Source: Acanthopleuribacter pedis
Lineage (GTDB): Bacteria > Acidobacteriota > Holophagae > Acanthopleuribacterales > Acanthopleuribacteraceae
DNA length: 64,000 bases
Direction: 5' to 3'
Assembly (NCBI RefSeq): GCF_017377855.1
Contig: NZ_JAFREP010000005.1
Coordinates: forward strand, 372,001 to 436,000
The notes beneath the pieces were generated by a model. The model saw only the letters and a program-made list of their open reading frames with translations, had not been told where the DNA came from and ran no database searches. Positions 45,674 through 54,575 of the stretch are shown here, one piece after another. Each line of letters starts with the position of its first letter. The first letter of the stretch is position 1. A program made the translations under genes and the position numbers.

Positions 45674-47179
45674 ATGGCAATCGCCCCCGCGCTGGCCGTC
45701 CTTGGGACGGCGTCTGATGTCGGAAAAAGTGTGATCACGACCGGGCTGTGTCGGATTTTCCAGCAACGTGGATTCAGGCCGGCGCCGTTTAAAGCGCAAA
45801 ACATGTCCAATAATGCGGGGGTGACCCCCGACGGGCTCGAAATCGGTCGGGCCCAGCTTGTTCAGGCGGAAGCGGCCCGCGCGGTGCCCCATCCCGATAT
45901 GAACCCGATCCTGCTCAAACCCAATACGGATACAGGCGCCCAGGTGGTGCTGCACGGCCGCGCGGTTGGTAACCAAGAGGCGGGCTCCTACTTCCGCGAT
46001 ACGGCGACTTATCGGGCTGAATCGGTTGCGGCACTGGAACGCTTGCGGCGCCGTTACGGTTCGGTTGTGATCGAAGGGGCCGGATCCTGCGCCGAGGTCA
46101 ACTTGCGCCGCAATGACTTTGTGAATTTCGACATGGCCCACGCTTGCGATGCGCCGGTGGTGATTGTCGCGGACATTGATCGGGGCGGGGTGTTTGCACA
46201 AATCCTCGGCACCATGGACGTGCTCCCGGCCAAGGACCGCGAGCGGGTGGCCGGATTCATCATCAACCGCTTCCGCGGCGATGCGAGCCTGTTCGAGGAC
46301 GGGCTGACGTATTTGCGGGGACGCCTGTCGGTACCGCTGCTGGGCGTGGTGCCCTGGTGTTACGATTTCGAAATCGATGCGGAGGATGCGATTGCGCTGC
46401 CCAAACGCAAGGGCCCGAAAACCCCGCTGGACCACGACAAGGTGCGCATCGCGGTGATCCGCCTACCACACATCGCCAACTTTACCGATTTCGCGGCGCC
46501 GGCACGAGAGCCCGAGATCGATCTGCGCTACCTGGCCAACCCACGCGCGCTCGACGATTACCACCTGGTGTTGCTGCCCGGCAGTAAAAATGTGCGTTTT
46601 GATTTGGACTGGTTGAAACGGACGGGCTGGGCCGCGCCGATCCTGGATTTTTCGGCCGCCGGTGGGATGATCGGCGGCATTTGCGGCGGTTACCAAATGT
46701 TAGGGCGCTCGGTAAGCGATCCCCACGGCGTCGAAGGGGCGCCCGGTACATCCGACGGCTTGGGGCTGCTGCCGGTGCGCACCCAGCTTGCGCGTGACAA
46801 ACATCTGTCCCTCAGCCACGGGCGCTGTCGGCTTACGGGTCAAATGGTGCGCGGCTACGAAATCCACATGGGCCGCACGGTGTTGGACGACGACGGCGAA
46901 CCTTTGCTCGATTTGACCTCGGGTGATCAGGCGCAACACGGCGACGGCGCGATGATTGAGGACGGGCGCATTTGGGGCACCTATTTGCACGGCCTGTTCG
47001 ACGAGCCCGCGTTTTTGGCGGCGCTCCTGCGGCGGTTCAAGCCGGATTTCACCCCGACCCAACAGCTGTCGGCTTTTGCCTTCCGCCAACAACAGTACGA
47101 TTTGCTCGCCGACCACCTGGCGCAACACCTCGATCTGGACGCCTTGTTTCAGTTTGGGGGTCTGTCTTCGCTTTCGTAA
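45674..47179 (+). CDS. cobQ: Cobyric acid synthase
   Basis: Amidates four carboxyl side chains of adenosyl-cobyrinic acid a,c-diamide with glutamine and ATP in cobalamin synthesis. ATG 45674 follows ACAGGAG by 7 bases and gives 501 residues, normal for the family; an in-frame extension upstream has no similarity. The N-terminal P-loop-like motif GTASDVGKS is at 11-19, and FKAQNMSNNAGVT and IEGAGSCAEVNL are family signatures. The C-terminal glutaminase domain has Cys337 (GGICGGYQML) and His439 (GTYLHGLFDEP). No other cobalamin gene lies nearby and I found no cobalamin riboswitch in the 259 bases upstream, which also serve the divergent peptidase gene. Confidence 0.93.
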   Translation: MAIAPALAVLGTASDVGKSVITTGLCRIFQQRGFRPAPFKAQNMSNNAGVTPDGLEIGRAQLVQAEAARAVPHPDMNPILLKPNTDTGAQVVLHGRAVGNQEAGSYFRDTATYRAESVAALERLRRRYGSVVIEGAGSCAEVNLRRNDFVNFDMAHACDAPVVIVADIDRGGVFAQILGTMDVLPAKDRERVAGFIINRFRGDASLFEDGLTYLRGRLSVPLLGVVPWCYDFEIDAEDAIALPKRKGPKTPLDHDKVRIAVIRLPHIANFTDFAAPAREPEIDLRYLANPRALDDYHLVLLPGSKNVRFDLDWLKRTGWAAPILDFSAAGGMIGGICGGYQMLGRSVSDPHGVEGAPGTSDGLGLLPVRTQLARDKHLSLSHGRCRLTGQMVRGYEIHMGRTVLDDDGEPLLDLTSGDQAQHGDGAMIEDGRIWGTYLHGLFDEPAFLAALLRRFKPDFTPTQQLSAFAFRQQQYDLLADHLAQHLDLDALFQFGGLSSLS

Positions 47180-47187
47180 AAAGCCTC

Positions 47188-47210
47188 ACGCGCGCGGGCG
47201 CGTCTTCTTT
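47188..47210 (+). terminator. Terminator-like hairpin after cobQ
   Basis: ACGCGC (47188-47193), a 4-base loop, GCGCGT (47198-47203), then CTTCTTTCT. It lies 9 bases after the cobQ stop. The T run is interrupted, so strength is moderate. Confidence 0.45.
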
Positions 47211-47256
47211 CTAAAATGAAGGGGACGTTTCCAAACCATTGCTCGGAGGACTGATG

Positions 47257-48609
47257 ATGTTCGTTCCGCCCCCGCACGGGCGCCGCACCGCCGGCCGCCT
47301 TTTTTTCGCGATCCCTCGTGTGTGTTTGACTTTTTGGGTATCCGCCCTTTTTATTTGCCTGCCCACCTTCGGCCAATTTGAAGATTTGCGGTTGGTGCCC
47401 GTGGTTGATTTGGCCGGGGTGGTCGATATCAGCCATGCCGGTGACGAACGGCTGTTTCTCACCACCCAATCCGGTACCATTCACATCCTTGAAAACGACC
47501 AACTGTTAACCACGCCCTTTTTGGACCTTACCCAAACGGTGAGTTCGGTGGGTTTTGAGCAGGGCTTGTTGGGCGTGGCTTTTCACCCGAACTACGCCCA
47601 AAACGGTTTTTTCTTTGTGAATTACACGAACGGCGACAACGCCACGGTGATCGCCCGTTACGCGGTAGACGCCCAGGATCCCAACCGTGCCGATCCCCAG
47701 AGTGCGCGCATCTTGCTGACGATTACGCAGCCTTTTGACAACCACAACGGTGGCCAGGTGAAGTTTGGGCCCGACGGTTTTTTGTACATTGGTATGGGTG
47801 ACGGTGGCAGTGCCAACGATCCCGGTTGCCGCTCGCAGAAACCCGACGAACTTTTGGGGAAAATGCTGCGCATTGATGTCGACCAAAATGTGGCGACCCC
47901 CCCTTATTATGGGATTCCCGTGAGCAATCCCTTTGTGAACGATCAAAGCTACCGGGCCGAAATTTGGGCCACCGGGTTGCGGAACCCTTGGCGTTTCAGT
48001 TTTGACCGGGTGACGGGCGACCTGTACATCGCGGATGTGGGTCAGAACGCACGGGAGGAAATCAATTTCCAAGCGGCGGCGAGTAACGGCGGAGAAAACT
48101 ACGGCTGGGATCGCATGGAAGGCCTTTTGTGTTTCGAGGAAGACGCGGATTGTCCCGTGGACACCCCGGCTTGCGACACGGTGGACCTTACCAACCCGAT
48201 TCTCGATTACGCCCACACAACGGTTGATAGTTTCTGTGCCTCGGTAACCGGCGGTTTTGTGTACCGCGGCCCCGATGCGCCCAGTTTGTTGGGTTATTAC
48301 CTGTACGCGGATTATTGTGGTGGGGAGCTATGGGCCGCGCGTCGGCTTCAGGATCAGTGGACGACCACCTTGTTGACCGGGGCGGGGGGGCCGTTTGAAG
48401 CGCTGGCCGGACCGGCGACTTTTGGCGAGGATGTGAACGGACGTTTGTACGTGCGCAACGGCCGGGTCATCCAGCGTTTCGAGGAGGAATGTTTGGTCAC
48501 CGTAGCCGATCTGCGTGCGAATTGGCTGCAAAACGTGGAAACCGAGTGTTTCAACGGGTTTGTGAACGTATTGACCTTGGTGTCGTTTGTGCCTCCGGCG
48601 GTAAATTAA
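47257..48609 (+). CDS. Secreted PQQ-dependent sugar dehydrogenase-like protein
   Basis: 450 residues, related to soluble aldose/glucose dehydrogenases that oxidise sugars with PQQ. There are two adjacent ATG codons (47254, 47257); the second has better spacing to GGAGGA. A signal peptide lies within residues 15-45 (...VSALFICLPTFG). Six-bladed propeller signatures are present: GLLGVAFHPNY, the catalytic-His region FDNHNGGQVKFGPDG followed by LYIGMGDGG, GLRNPWRFSFD with the conserved Arg, and YIADVGQNAREEIN. Several cysteines in the second half (GLLCFEEDADCP, PACD, SFCAS, DYCGG) suggest disulfides in the periplasm. The last 35 residues, with two more cysteines, do not belong to the propeller. 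The gene appears to be a single transcription unit. Confidence 0.85.
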   Translation: MFVPPPHGRRTAGRLFFAIPRVCLTFWVSALFICLPTFGQFEDLRLVPVVDLAGVVDISHAGDERLFLTTQSGTIHILENDQLLTTPFLDLTQTVSSVGFEQGLLGVAFHPNYAQNGFFFVNYTNGDNATVIARYAVDAQDPNRADPQSARILLTITQPFDNHNGGQVKFGPDGFLYIGMGDGGSANDPGCRSQKPDELLGKMLRIDVDQNVATPPYYGIPVSNPFVNDQSYRAEIWATGLRNPWRFSFDRVTGDLYIADVGQNAREEINFQAAASNGGENYGWDRMEGLLCFEEDADCPVDTPACDTVDLTNPILDYAHTTVDSFCASVTGGFVYRGPDAPSLLGYYLYADYCGGELWAARRLQDQWTTTLLTGAGGPFEALAGPATFGEDVNGRLYVRNGRVIQRFEEECLVTVADLRANWLQNVETECFNGFVNVLTLVSFVPPAVN

Positions 48610-48654
48610 GCCGGGGTATGAAGGAACATCACGCGGTCGGGGAAAGGTTGCCCC

Positions 48655-48678
48655 CGGCCGCGGCGCTTGTGGCGGCCG
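48655..48678. terminator. Possible bidirectional terminator between convergent genes
   Basis: CGGCCGC (48655-48661) and GCGGCCG (48672-48678) form a 7-bp stem with a 10-base loop between the convergent sugar dehydrogenase and triple-repeat protein genes. T runs are weak on both sides. Confidence 0.3.
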
Positions 48679-48682
48679 TTCC

Positions 48683-49897
48683 TTATTTGGCGAATTCGAC
48701 CGTTTTTATGTCGTTCCATGCCACGTATTCCGGGTTGGCTTGGTCGTTGGTCATAATTAACAGACCCAGATTTCGGTGGTCGATGTCGTGACCCTCGGAA
48801 AAGGTGAGTTTGGTGCCGTCGTGCAGAATAACCAAGCACCGGCGGTCATCCCTGGGTTCCAGGGTTTTGACCAGGCCCAACGGAATGGTGTAGTGCATGC
48901 CTTTGTTGCCGGCGTTCAGGAAGGCCCACTGCTCGTTGGCGTCCATGTTAAACACGATATTGCCCGTGCTGGTGGTGCCGTTTTTGAGGGTGACCGTGCC
49001 GTTGAGTTTGCCTTGGTGTTCGAAGGTGTCAAAGCTGGGCCCGGTATGGTTTACATCTTGGAAGGTGACCTTTTTGAATCGGGACCATGAAATCCTGACG
49101 CGGCCGAAGGTGGCGTTTTCAACCATAATGCCGCGGTTCTCCGAGTTGACGTCGTTGGTACCGTACATATCGAAGGTGACGCCGTCTTTAAGGGTAATGG
49201 TGACGCCGGGATCTTTGCGTTCGATCACACTGATCTCACCCATTTTGAGGTCTTTGTCCTTGCCCTGTACCTCGCCGTTGAGTTCGTCGGTGTGCAGGCA
49301 TTCCTCCAGGTCCCATTGGATGTAACCTTCAAGGTCGCCCTGATCGGTACTGACAACCCCGTAAAGCCGTTTCTGGTGGAAGGCTTTTTTCTTGGTTTCG
49401 GAGGGGATGAACTCAATTTTGGCGATTTCCATCCAGCGCATCTCAATTTCGCCCTGTTCCTCGTCCCAAATGCGTAACTTGCTGCCGACGTCGTTGGCGT
49501 AACCGCGAACCTGGAACATGGAACCGGATTTCATATGGACGATGGCGTCTTCTGTTCCGTTGACGATGATCTGTTCAATATCGCCAAACCGACAGGCAAA
49601 GGAGCGTTTGCCGGGTGAGCGTTTTTCCGGCATGTGTTTGAGGAAGGGGAGTTGTTCCTTGCGGGAGTTAAAGTGGTCGCCCCAAAAAGCTTCCTCGCGA
49701 CCCCAACGCATGGCGCCGCGGTAGTTGCCGCCGGAAATCATGGTTACCTCGGCGTAGAGGTACCCGGCGGGGTCCACGTTTTTTTCCGCGGCGGAAACCC
49801 AACCGCCGGCGGTGGTGATCAGGACCAGGAGGAGGACGGCGCCAAAGATGCGGCTGAAAAAGGTTCCCCTAAAAGATGATCGGTCCAGATGTGTCAT
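48683..49897 (-). CDS. Exported protein of three related ~100-residue repeats
   Basis: 404 residues. ATG 49897 is chosen because GGGGAGAGGGAGC precedes it; the in-frame extension to 50068 has no support. A long signal peptide or membrane anchor occupies about 14-37 (FFSRIFGAVLLLVLITTAGGW). I do not recognise a family, but three repeats are visible at 48-163, 179-279 and 299-402. Each starts with a G.V....G...G.I.W strand pair, passes through an acidic E.(A/C/W)(F/L) segment and ends in DG(V/T).(F/L)...G..D(V/I)...N.G(I/L).....W..(I/F)K.V.F. All-beta folding is likely. Function is unknown; a periplasmic or outer-surface structural role is a guess. It has its own promoter region and is convergent with the sugar dehydrogenase. 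Confidence 0.75.
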   Translation of the reverse strand: MTHLDRSSFRGTFFSRIFGAVLLLVLITTAGGWVSAAEKNVDPAGYLYAEVTMISGGNYRGAMRWGREEAFWGDHFNSRKEQLPFLKHMPEKRSPGKRSFACRFGDIEQIIVNGTEDAIVHMKSGSMFQVRGYANDVGSKLRIWDEEQGEIEMRWMEIAKIEFIPSETKKKAFHQKRLYGVVSTDQGDLEGYIQWDLEECLHTDELNGEVQGKDKDLKMGEISVIERKDPGVTITLKDGVTFDMYGTNDVNSENRGIMVENATFGRVRISWSRFKKVTFQDVNHTGPSFDTFEHQGKLNGTVTLKNGTTSTGNIVFNMDANEQWAFLNAGNKGMHYTIPLGLVKTLEPRDDRRCLVILHDGTKLTFSEGHDIDHRNLGLLIMTNDQANPEYVAWNDIKTVEFAK

Positions 49898-50341
49898 GCT
49901 CCCTCTCCCCTCGGACATTCGGCCGGCGATGCCGCGCAAACGGATCGCAAAAACAAAGGTTATGGATGTGTAAGTACCATTAGGGCGTTCGTGATAGGAC
50001 AAGCGAAGGTGAGGTACGTCGTCGTCGGTTCTTTCATGAAAAACGGGCCCTGGGTTTGGTTTAAGCAAACATTATGCACAAGAAGCGGTTGGGTCGTCCA
50101 CCGCGGCGCTGCCGAGATCCGGGATACCGAGCCAATCCGTGCAGGCTGCCATTGTGTCATTCTTTACGGAACTAATCGACAAAAAGTCGTCTCGGCTAAA
50201 GCCGATTTTTCCAAAACGTGCCGCGACACGAATGCAATTCCAAACGGGACTTTTGGCCAAAATGTTTACTGAAAAACAAAAAACCGAACGAAGTCGGGGC
50301 TTCGTTCGGTTTTGGGTGGGTGGGTATTGGGGCTGGATGGG
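49898..50341. other. Intergenic region with terminator
   Basis: About 440 bases without a supported gene. It should contain the promoter of the - strand triple-repeat protein gene near 49900-50050 and holds the strong hairpin at 50281-50312 that ends the carboxylase operon. I saw nothing else with structure. Confidence 0.5.
50270..50313 (-). terminator. Strong terminator of the carboxylase operon
   Basis: A perfect 13-bp stem, AAACCGAACGAAG (50281-50293) and CTTCGTTCGGTTT (50300-50312), with a 6-base loop. On the - strand it is followed by TTTTTTGTTTTTC. It lies about 30 bases after the stop of the biotin-carrier gene. It could also act on + strand transcripts. Confidence 0.85.
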
Positions 50342-50827
50342 TTAACCGTCGGCCTCGAAATCGAGGAGGTGGGCGCCGTGATCCACCAGATCGCCTTCAC
50401 CAAAGTGGAGTTTGGTGACGGTTCCGGCCGCGGGTGCTTCGATGCGGTGTTCCATTTTCATGGCTTCCATCACCATCAACACCTGGCCGGCCTCGACTTG
50501 GTCGCCTTCCGCGACCGCGACTTGCAAGACCTTGCCCGGCATGGGCGCCGCGAAGCCGTCGTGCTGATCGTCGCCGCCGGCGCCGCCTTTGGTTTTTTCG
50601 AAGTAAAAGGTTTCACCGGCGAGGGTGACCCAGACACCGCCCGCGACCGCTTTCACGAAGTAAGGTTCGCTGCGATCACCGACCTGAATGCGGCCGGCCC
50701 CGTCGTTGAGGGCGGCGAGTTCGAAGGCGCGGCGTTCCTCGTCTTGAGCGATGGTGCCCTTTAACGGGGTGCGCTGTTCCAGATCGACCTGGTAGCGTTG
50801 ACCGTTCCACTTGAATTGCTGTCTCAT
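50342..50827 (-). CDS. Biotin carrier (BT-BCCP part of a split methylcrotonyl-CoA carboxylase alpha)
   Basis: 161 residues that carry biotin between the carboxylase and carboxyltransferase centres. The C-terminal 75 residues are a biotinyl domain with the attachment site EAMKMEH (biotinylated Lys124) and FAAPMPGKV. The N-terminal 80 residues match the BT linker domain normally found in the middle of the alpha subunit. ATG 50827 overlaps the stop of the biotin carboxylase gene as ATGA and has GGAGGG 7 bases upstream, so translation is probably coupled. Together the two proteins have 653 residues, about the size of one intact alpha subunit, and the break falls inside the region after GWR that is normally continuous. 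Confidence 0.88.
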   Translation of the reverse strand: MRQQFKWNGQRYQVDLEQRTPLKGTIAQDEERRAFELAALNDGAGRIQVGDRSEPYFVKAVAGGVWVTLAGETFYFEKTKGGAGGDDQHDGFAAPMPGKVLQVAVAEGDQVEAGQVLMVMEAMKMEHRIEAPAAGTVTKLHFGEGDLVDHGAHLLDFEADG

Positions 50828-52302
50828 TGGTCGGCCCTCCATCCTGAAAGCTGTTGCCATGGTTCTTGGAACGTCGGCCCGGCGCCGCCTGCCGCTTGGG
50901 TTTCCGGTTCCGCCAAACAGGTCAAGGCCAGGGCCGTGTCGACGGTTGCCGTGGGGACCGCCAGGTCCGGTGCGTAGTGGCTTAGGTAGGCCGTGGTGGT
51001 GTTGCCCGCGCGGAACTCGGCTTCTTGCAGGATCTTGCGCAGGAACGCCACGTTGGTATGCACGCCTTGGATGCAGTATTCGGCCAAAGCGTTGACCAAT
51101 TTGTCGCAGGCGATGTCGCGGGTTTCGCCCCAGGCGATTAGCTTGGCGATCATGGGATCGTAGTAAATGCTGATCGCATCACCGGTTTCCACGCCGCTGT
51201 CGACACGGACATTGAGGCCGATGGGTTCGGCGTAGTTGACGATGGTCCCGGTTTGCGGCAGGAAATCGTGGGCCGGGTCCTCGGCGTAAATACGCACCTC
51301 AACCGCGTGGCCGCGGCGGGTGAGCTGTTCCTGGGTGAGCGGCATTTTGTTGCCGCGCGCGACCTCAATTTGCCAACGCACCAGGTCTTGGCCGGTCAAA
51401 CACTCGGTGACCGGGTGTTCGACCTGAAGGCGGGTGTTCATTTCGAGGAAATAAAAGGATTCGTCCTCGTCGAGCATGAATTCCACCGTGCCCGCGTTGG
51501 TGTAATTGACCGCGCGCGCCGCGGTGAGGGCGGCCTCGGCCATGCGTGCGCGCAAGGCTTCGCCCATCGCGGTTGACGGCGTTTCCTCGACAATTTTTTG
51601 GTGGCGCCGTTGAATCGAACACTCCCGTTCAAAGAGGTGAACCAGTTGGCCGTGTTCGTCGCCGAACACTTGGTACTCGATGTGGCGCGGTCGGGTCAGG
51701 TACTTTTCCAACAACACCGTATCGTCGCCGAAGGCGGCTTTGGCCTCGCGTTTGGCGGCGCCGAGCGCGTCGTTAAAGTTTTTGGCCTCGTTGACGACAC
51801 GCATGCCTTTGCCGCCGCCGCCCGCTGAGGCTTTGATCAACAGCGGGAAACCGATTTTTTCCGCCTCGGCGGCCAAGTGGTCGGGTTCTTGATTGTCGCC
51901 GTTGTAACCGGGAACCACCGGGACGCCCGCTTTTTTCATCACCCGTTTGGATTCTTGTTTGGAACCCATCAACTGAATGACGTCCGCTTGGGGACCGATA
52001 AACATCAGGCCCGCCTCACGGACGGCGGCGGCGAAACCGGCGTTTTCGGACAAAAAACCAAAGCCGGGGTGGATGCCCTCGGCGCCACTTTGTTTGGCGG
52101 CTTCGATGATCACGTCGCCGCGTAGGTAACTTTCGACGGCCGGGGCCGCGCCGATGGGGATGACCTCGTCGGCCAAACGGGCGTGTTTGGCGCCAAGGTC
52201 GGCCTCGGATGCAACGGCCACGGTGGCGATGCCCATCTCGCGACAGGTTTTGATGATGCGCACGGCGATTTCACCGCGATTGGCAATCAGAATCTTTTTC
52301 AT
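50824..52302 (-). CDS. Biotin carboxylase subunit of acyl-CoA (probably 3-methylcrotonyl-CoA) carboxylase
   Basis: 492 residues. Carboxylates the biotin of the carrier protein with bicarbonate and ATP. Typical features from the N-terminus are MKKILIANRGEIAVRII, HPGFGFLSEN, the ATP-grasp glycine loop KASAGGGGKGM, ERECSIQRRHQK and the active-site segment EMNTRLQVEHPVTE. The C-terminus stops at LSGWRADQ, just where fused alpha subunits continue into the BT linker. It lies 27 bases downstream of the carboxyltransferase gene and overlaps the biotin-carrier gene by 4 bases. Operon partner identity points to leucine degradation, although sequence alone does not exclude propionyl- or geranyl-CoA specificity. 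Confidence 0.92.
   Translation of the reverse strand: MKKILIANRGEIAVRIIKTCREMGIATVAVASEADLGAKHARLADEVIPIGAAPAVESYLRGDVIIEAAKQSGAEGIHPGFGFLSENAGFAAAVREAGLMFIGPQADVIQLMGSKQESKRVMKKAGVPVVPGYNGDNQEPDHLAAEAEKIGFPLLIKASAGGGGKGMRVVNEAKNFNDALGAAKREAKAAFGDDTVLLEKYLTRPRHIEYQVFGDEHGQLVHLFERECSIQRRHQKIVEETPSTAMGEALRARMAEAALTAARAVNYTNAGTVEFMLDEDESFYFLEMNTRLQVEHPVTECLTGQDLVRWQIEVARGNKMPLTQEQLTRRGHAVEVRIYAEDPAHDFLPQTGTIVNYAEPIGLNVRVDSGVETGDAISIYYDPMIAKLIAWGETRDIACDKLVNALAEYCIQGVHTNVAFLRKILQEAEFRAGNTTTAYLSHYAPDLAVPTATVDTALALTCLAEPETQAAGGAGPTFQEPWQQLSGWRADQ
50835..50840 (-). promoter_or_regulatory. Ribosome-binding site of the biotin-carrier cistron, inside the upstream gene
   Basis: GGAGGG (- strand) lies 7 bases before the overlapping ATGA start and within the last codons of the biotin carboxylase gene. 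It supports independent initiation at 50827, as opposed to a simple sequencing frameshift. Confidence 0.6.
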
Positions 52303-52329
52303 GCTGGTGCTCCTTTCGCGTGGGAATCG

Positions 52330-53937
52330 TTACATGCGGAAAATGCCGTATTTGGGTTGAGGGATGGCTTGGTTGTAGGCGGCGCTAAGCGCCAACCCCA
52401 AAACCTCGCGGGTATGGCGGGGATCGATGACACCGTCGTCCCACAGGCGGGCCGAGCTGTACCAAGCGCTGCTTTCGCGGGCGTATTTGTCGAGAATCGG
52501 TTGCTTGAATTCGGCCTGTTGGCCCGCGTCCATGGTTTCACCCTTGCGCTGTTTTTGGTCCATTTTGACCTGGCACAACACGTTGGCGGCCTGTTCGCCG
52601 CCCATCACCGAAATGGTGGCGTTGGGCCACATCCACAAGAAACGGGGATCGTAGGCGCGTCCGCACATGCCGTAGTTACCCGCGCCGTTGGAGGCGCCGA
52701 TGATGACGGTGAATTTGGGTACCTGGGCGTTGGAAACCGCGTGAACCATTTTCGCGCCGTCCTTGGCTATTCCGCCCGCCTCGTACTTGCGGCCGACCAT
52801 AAAGCCGGTGATGTTTTGCAGGAACAACAGCGGGATTTTGCGTTCGTTGCAGAGTTCAATGAAGTGGGTCGCCTTGAGCGCGGATTCGCTGAACAGAACG
52901 CCGTTGTTGGCGATAATGCCGATGGGCATGCCCCAGATGTGGGCGAAACAGGTGACAACGGAGGTGCCGTACAGGGTTTTGAACTCGTGAAATTCGGAGC
53001 CGTCGACGATGCGCACGATGATTTCGCGCACGTCGAAGGGAATGCGCGAATCGCTGGGCATCACCCCCAAAATCTCGTCGCGTTCGTAGACGGGTTCAAC
53101 CACCGGCTTTTGGACCGGGGTTTGTTTGGCGGGCAAGTTGAGGTGGGCGAAGATTTCGCGCACCGTGTCGAGTGCCTCGCGGTCGTCGTTGGCGAAGTGA
53201 TCGGCCACGCCCGATTCGCGGGTGTGGACGTCGGCACCGCCCAGGTCCTCTGCTGAAACCACCTCACCGGTGGCGGCTTTGACCAGGGGCGGACCGGCCA
53301 AGAAAATGGTGCCGGTGCCTTTGACAATCACGGTTTCGTCGGACATGGCGGGGACGTAAGCGCCGCCCGCGGTGCAGGAGCCCATGACCGCGGCGACTTG
53401 GGGAATGCCTTTGGCCGACATGCGTGCCTGGTTAAAGAAGATGCGACCGAAATGTTCGCGGTCGGGAAAGACCTCGTCCTGTTTGGGCAAAAAGGCGCCG
53501 CCGCTGTCGACCAGGTACAAGCAGGGTAGGTGGTTCTCCTCCGCGATTTTCTGGGCGCGCAGGTGTTTTTTACAGGTAATCGGCAGGTAGGTGCCGCCTT
53601 TGACGGTGGCGTCGTTGGCGACAATCACCACCTCGCGGCCGGCGATGCGGCCGATCCCGGTCACAATGGCCCCGGACGGATGGGGAAAATCGTAAAGATC
53701 CCAACCGGCCAGCGCCGAAAATTCGAGAAATGGGCTGCCGGGATCGAGGACGTAATCGATGCGCTCCCGCGCGGTCATTTTGCCGCGTTGCTTGTGCAAG
53801 TCCAGCGCTTTGCTGCCGCCGCCCTGCTTGACCAAGGCCAAGTTCTCATTGAGCTGCTGGATTTTGGCTTCCATAAACGCTTTGTTTTCTTGGAATGTTG
53901 CCGAGCTAGGGCTTACCTTAGAGACAAAGGTGGCCAT
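52330..53937 (-). CDS. Carboxyltransferase (beta) subunit, methylcrotonyl-CoA carboxylase type
   Basis: 535 residues, the usual length for MccB. Transfers the carboxyl group from biotin to the acyl-CoA. ATG 53937 follows GGGGGG by 4 bases; the longer frame to 54030 has no similarity. Two crotonase-fold halves are visible. The signature [15 protein letters not shown] is typical of the methylcrotonyl-CoA branch, unlike propionyl-CoA carboxylases. Other signatures are [64 protein letters not shown] and the C-terminal [18 protein letters not shown]. It is the first gene of a three-gene operon with the biotin carboxylase and carrier. No other leucine-catabolic gene is in the window. Confidence 0.9.
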   Translation of the reverse strand: MATFVSKVSPSSATFQENKAFMEAKIQQLNENLALVKQGGGSKALDLHKQRGKMTARERIDYVLDPGSPFLEFSALAGWDLYDFPHPSGAIVTGIGRIAGREVVIVANDATVKGGTYLPITCKKHLRAQKIAEENHLPCLYLVDSGGAFLPKQDEVFPDREHFGRIFFNQARMSAKGIPQVAAVMGSCTAGGAYVPAMSDETVIVKGTGTIFLAGPPLVKAATGEVVSAEDLGGADVHTRESGVADHFANDDREALDTVREIFAHLNLPAKQTPVQKPVVEPVYERDEILGVMPSDSRIPFDVREIIVRIVDGSEFHEFKTLYGTSVVTCFAHIWGMPIGIIANNGVLFSESALKATHFIELCNERKIPLLFLQNITGFMVGRKYEAGGIAKDGAKMVHAVSNAQVPKFTVIIGASNGAGNYGMCGRAYDPRFLWMWPNATISVMGGEQAANVLCQVKMDQKQRKGETMDAGQQAEFKQPILDKYARESSAWYSSARLWDDGVIDPRHTREVLGLALSAAYNQAIPQPKYGIFRM

Positions 53938-54575
53938 GGTTCCCCCCGAAATAAACGCTCTCAGAATAAAAAAACGGCCCGCGTCGACCCATTTCGGCCG
54001 AGGAAACTCGCGGGAGCCCGTCGCGTGCACCGAGCCATGCGGTTTGCTCGGATTGAGTGGGTGCGCTTCGAGGCGCGCCCGAACCCGTCGGCACGTCCGT
54101 CGGACGGTTACGGGTCGCTGATACGGGCTGTTTCTAACGAGGCCTTCATCATACCTGAGCGGGTCGGGATGGGCGAGGTCTTTTCGGTCGCCTAGGAGGG
54201 CAAGCGCTTGCGGTTGGACAGGCGGCGCGACATGGCGTCCCGCGGCAAAACAATTCGCGGTTGAGCGGATTTTCCGACGCGAGCTGCTTTCAGTAAAGTG
54301 GTGAATTGTGCTTTAATGGCGCCTACGCGTCTTCCTTGAATCACGGCCCTCGGTTTCGCCGCGGCCCGTCCGATTTTATTCGATCAACGCACCTCTTGAG
54401 GCAACGGTTTCCCAACAAGGCCCTCGGCCGCCGAATCGCACGACACCCTTATAAGGGTTCGGTTCGGTAATAAACCGTTGTTTCGATGGTTGCGCGCCGC
54501 GCCGGCGTCCTTCCCGGCCGCAACGGGGTGTTCCGCGATTGATCATTTTTTGCAAGATCCCACGAGGTTCGCACC
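53938..54575. other. Divergent promoter region
   Basis: About 640 bases between the - strand carboxylase operon and the + strand SPFH gene. No gene is supported. The one notable structure is a perfect 14-base palindrome at 54445-54458 followed by a CGGTT...AACCG inverted pair (54461-54478). Confidence 0.5.
54445..54458. promoter_or_regulatory. Perfect 14-bp palindrome, candidate operator
   Basis: ACCCTTATAAGGGT is fully self-complementary and centred 125 bases before the SPFH gene start. Its TATAA centre could also overlap a -10 element. The binding protein is unknown. Confidence 0.35.
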
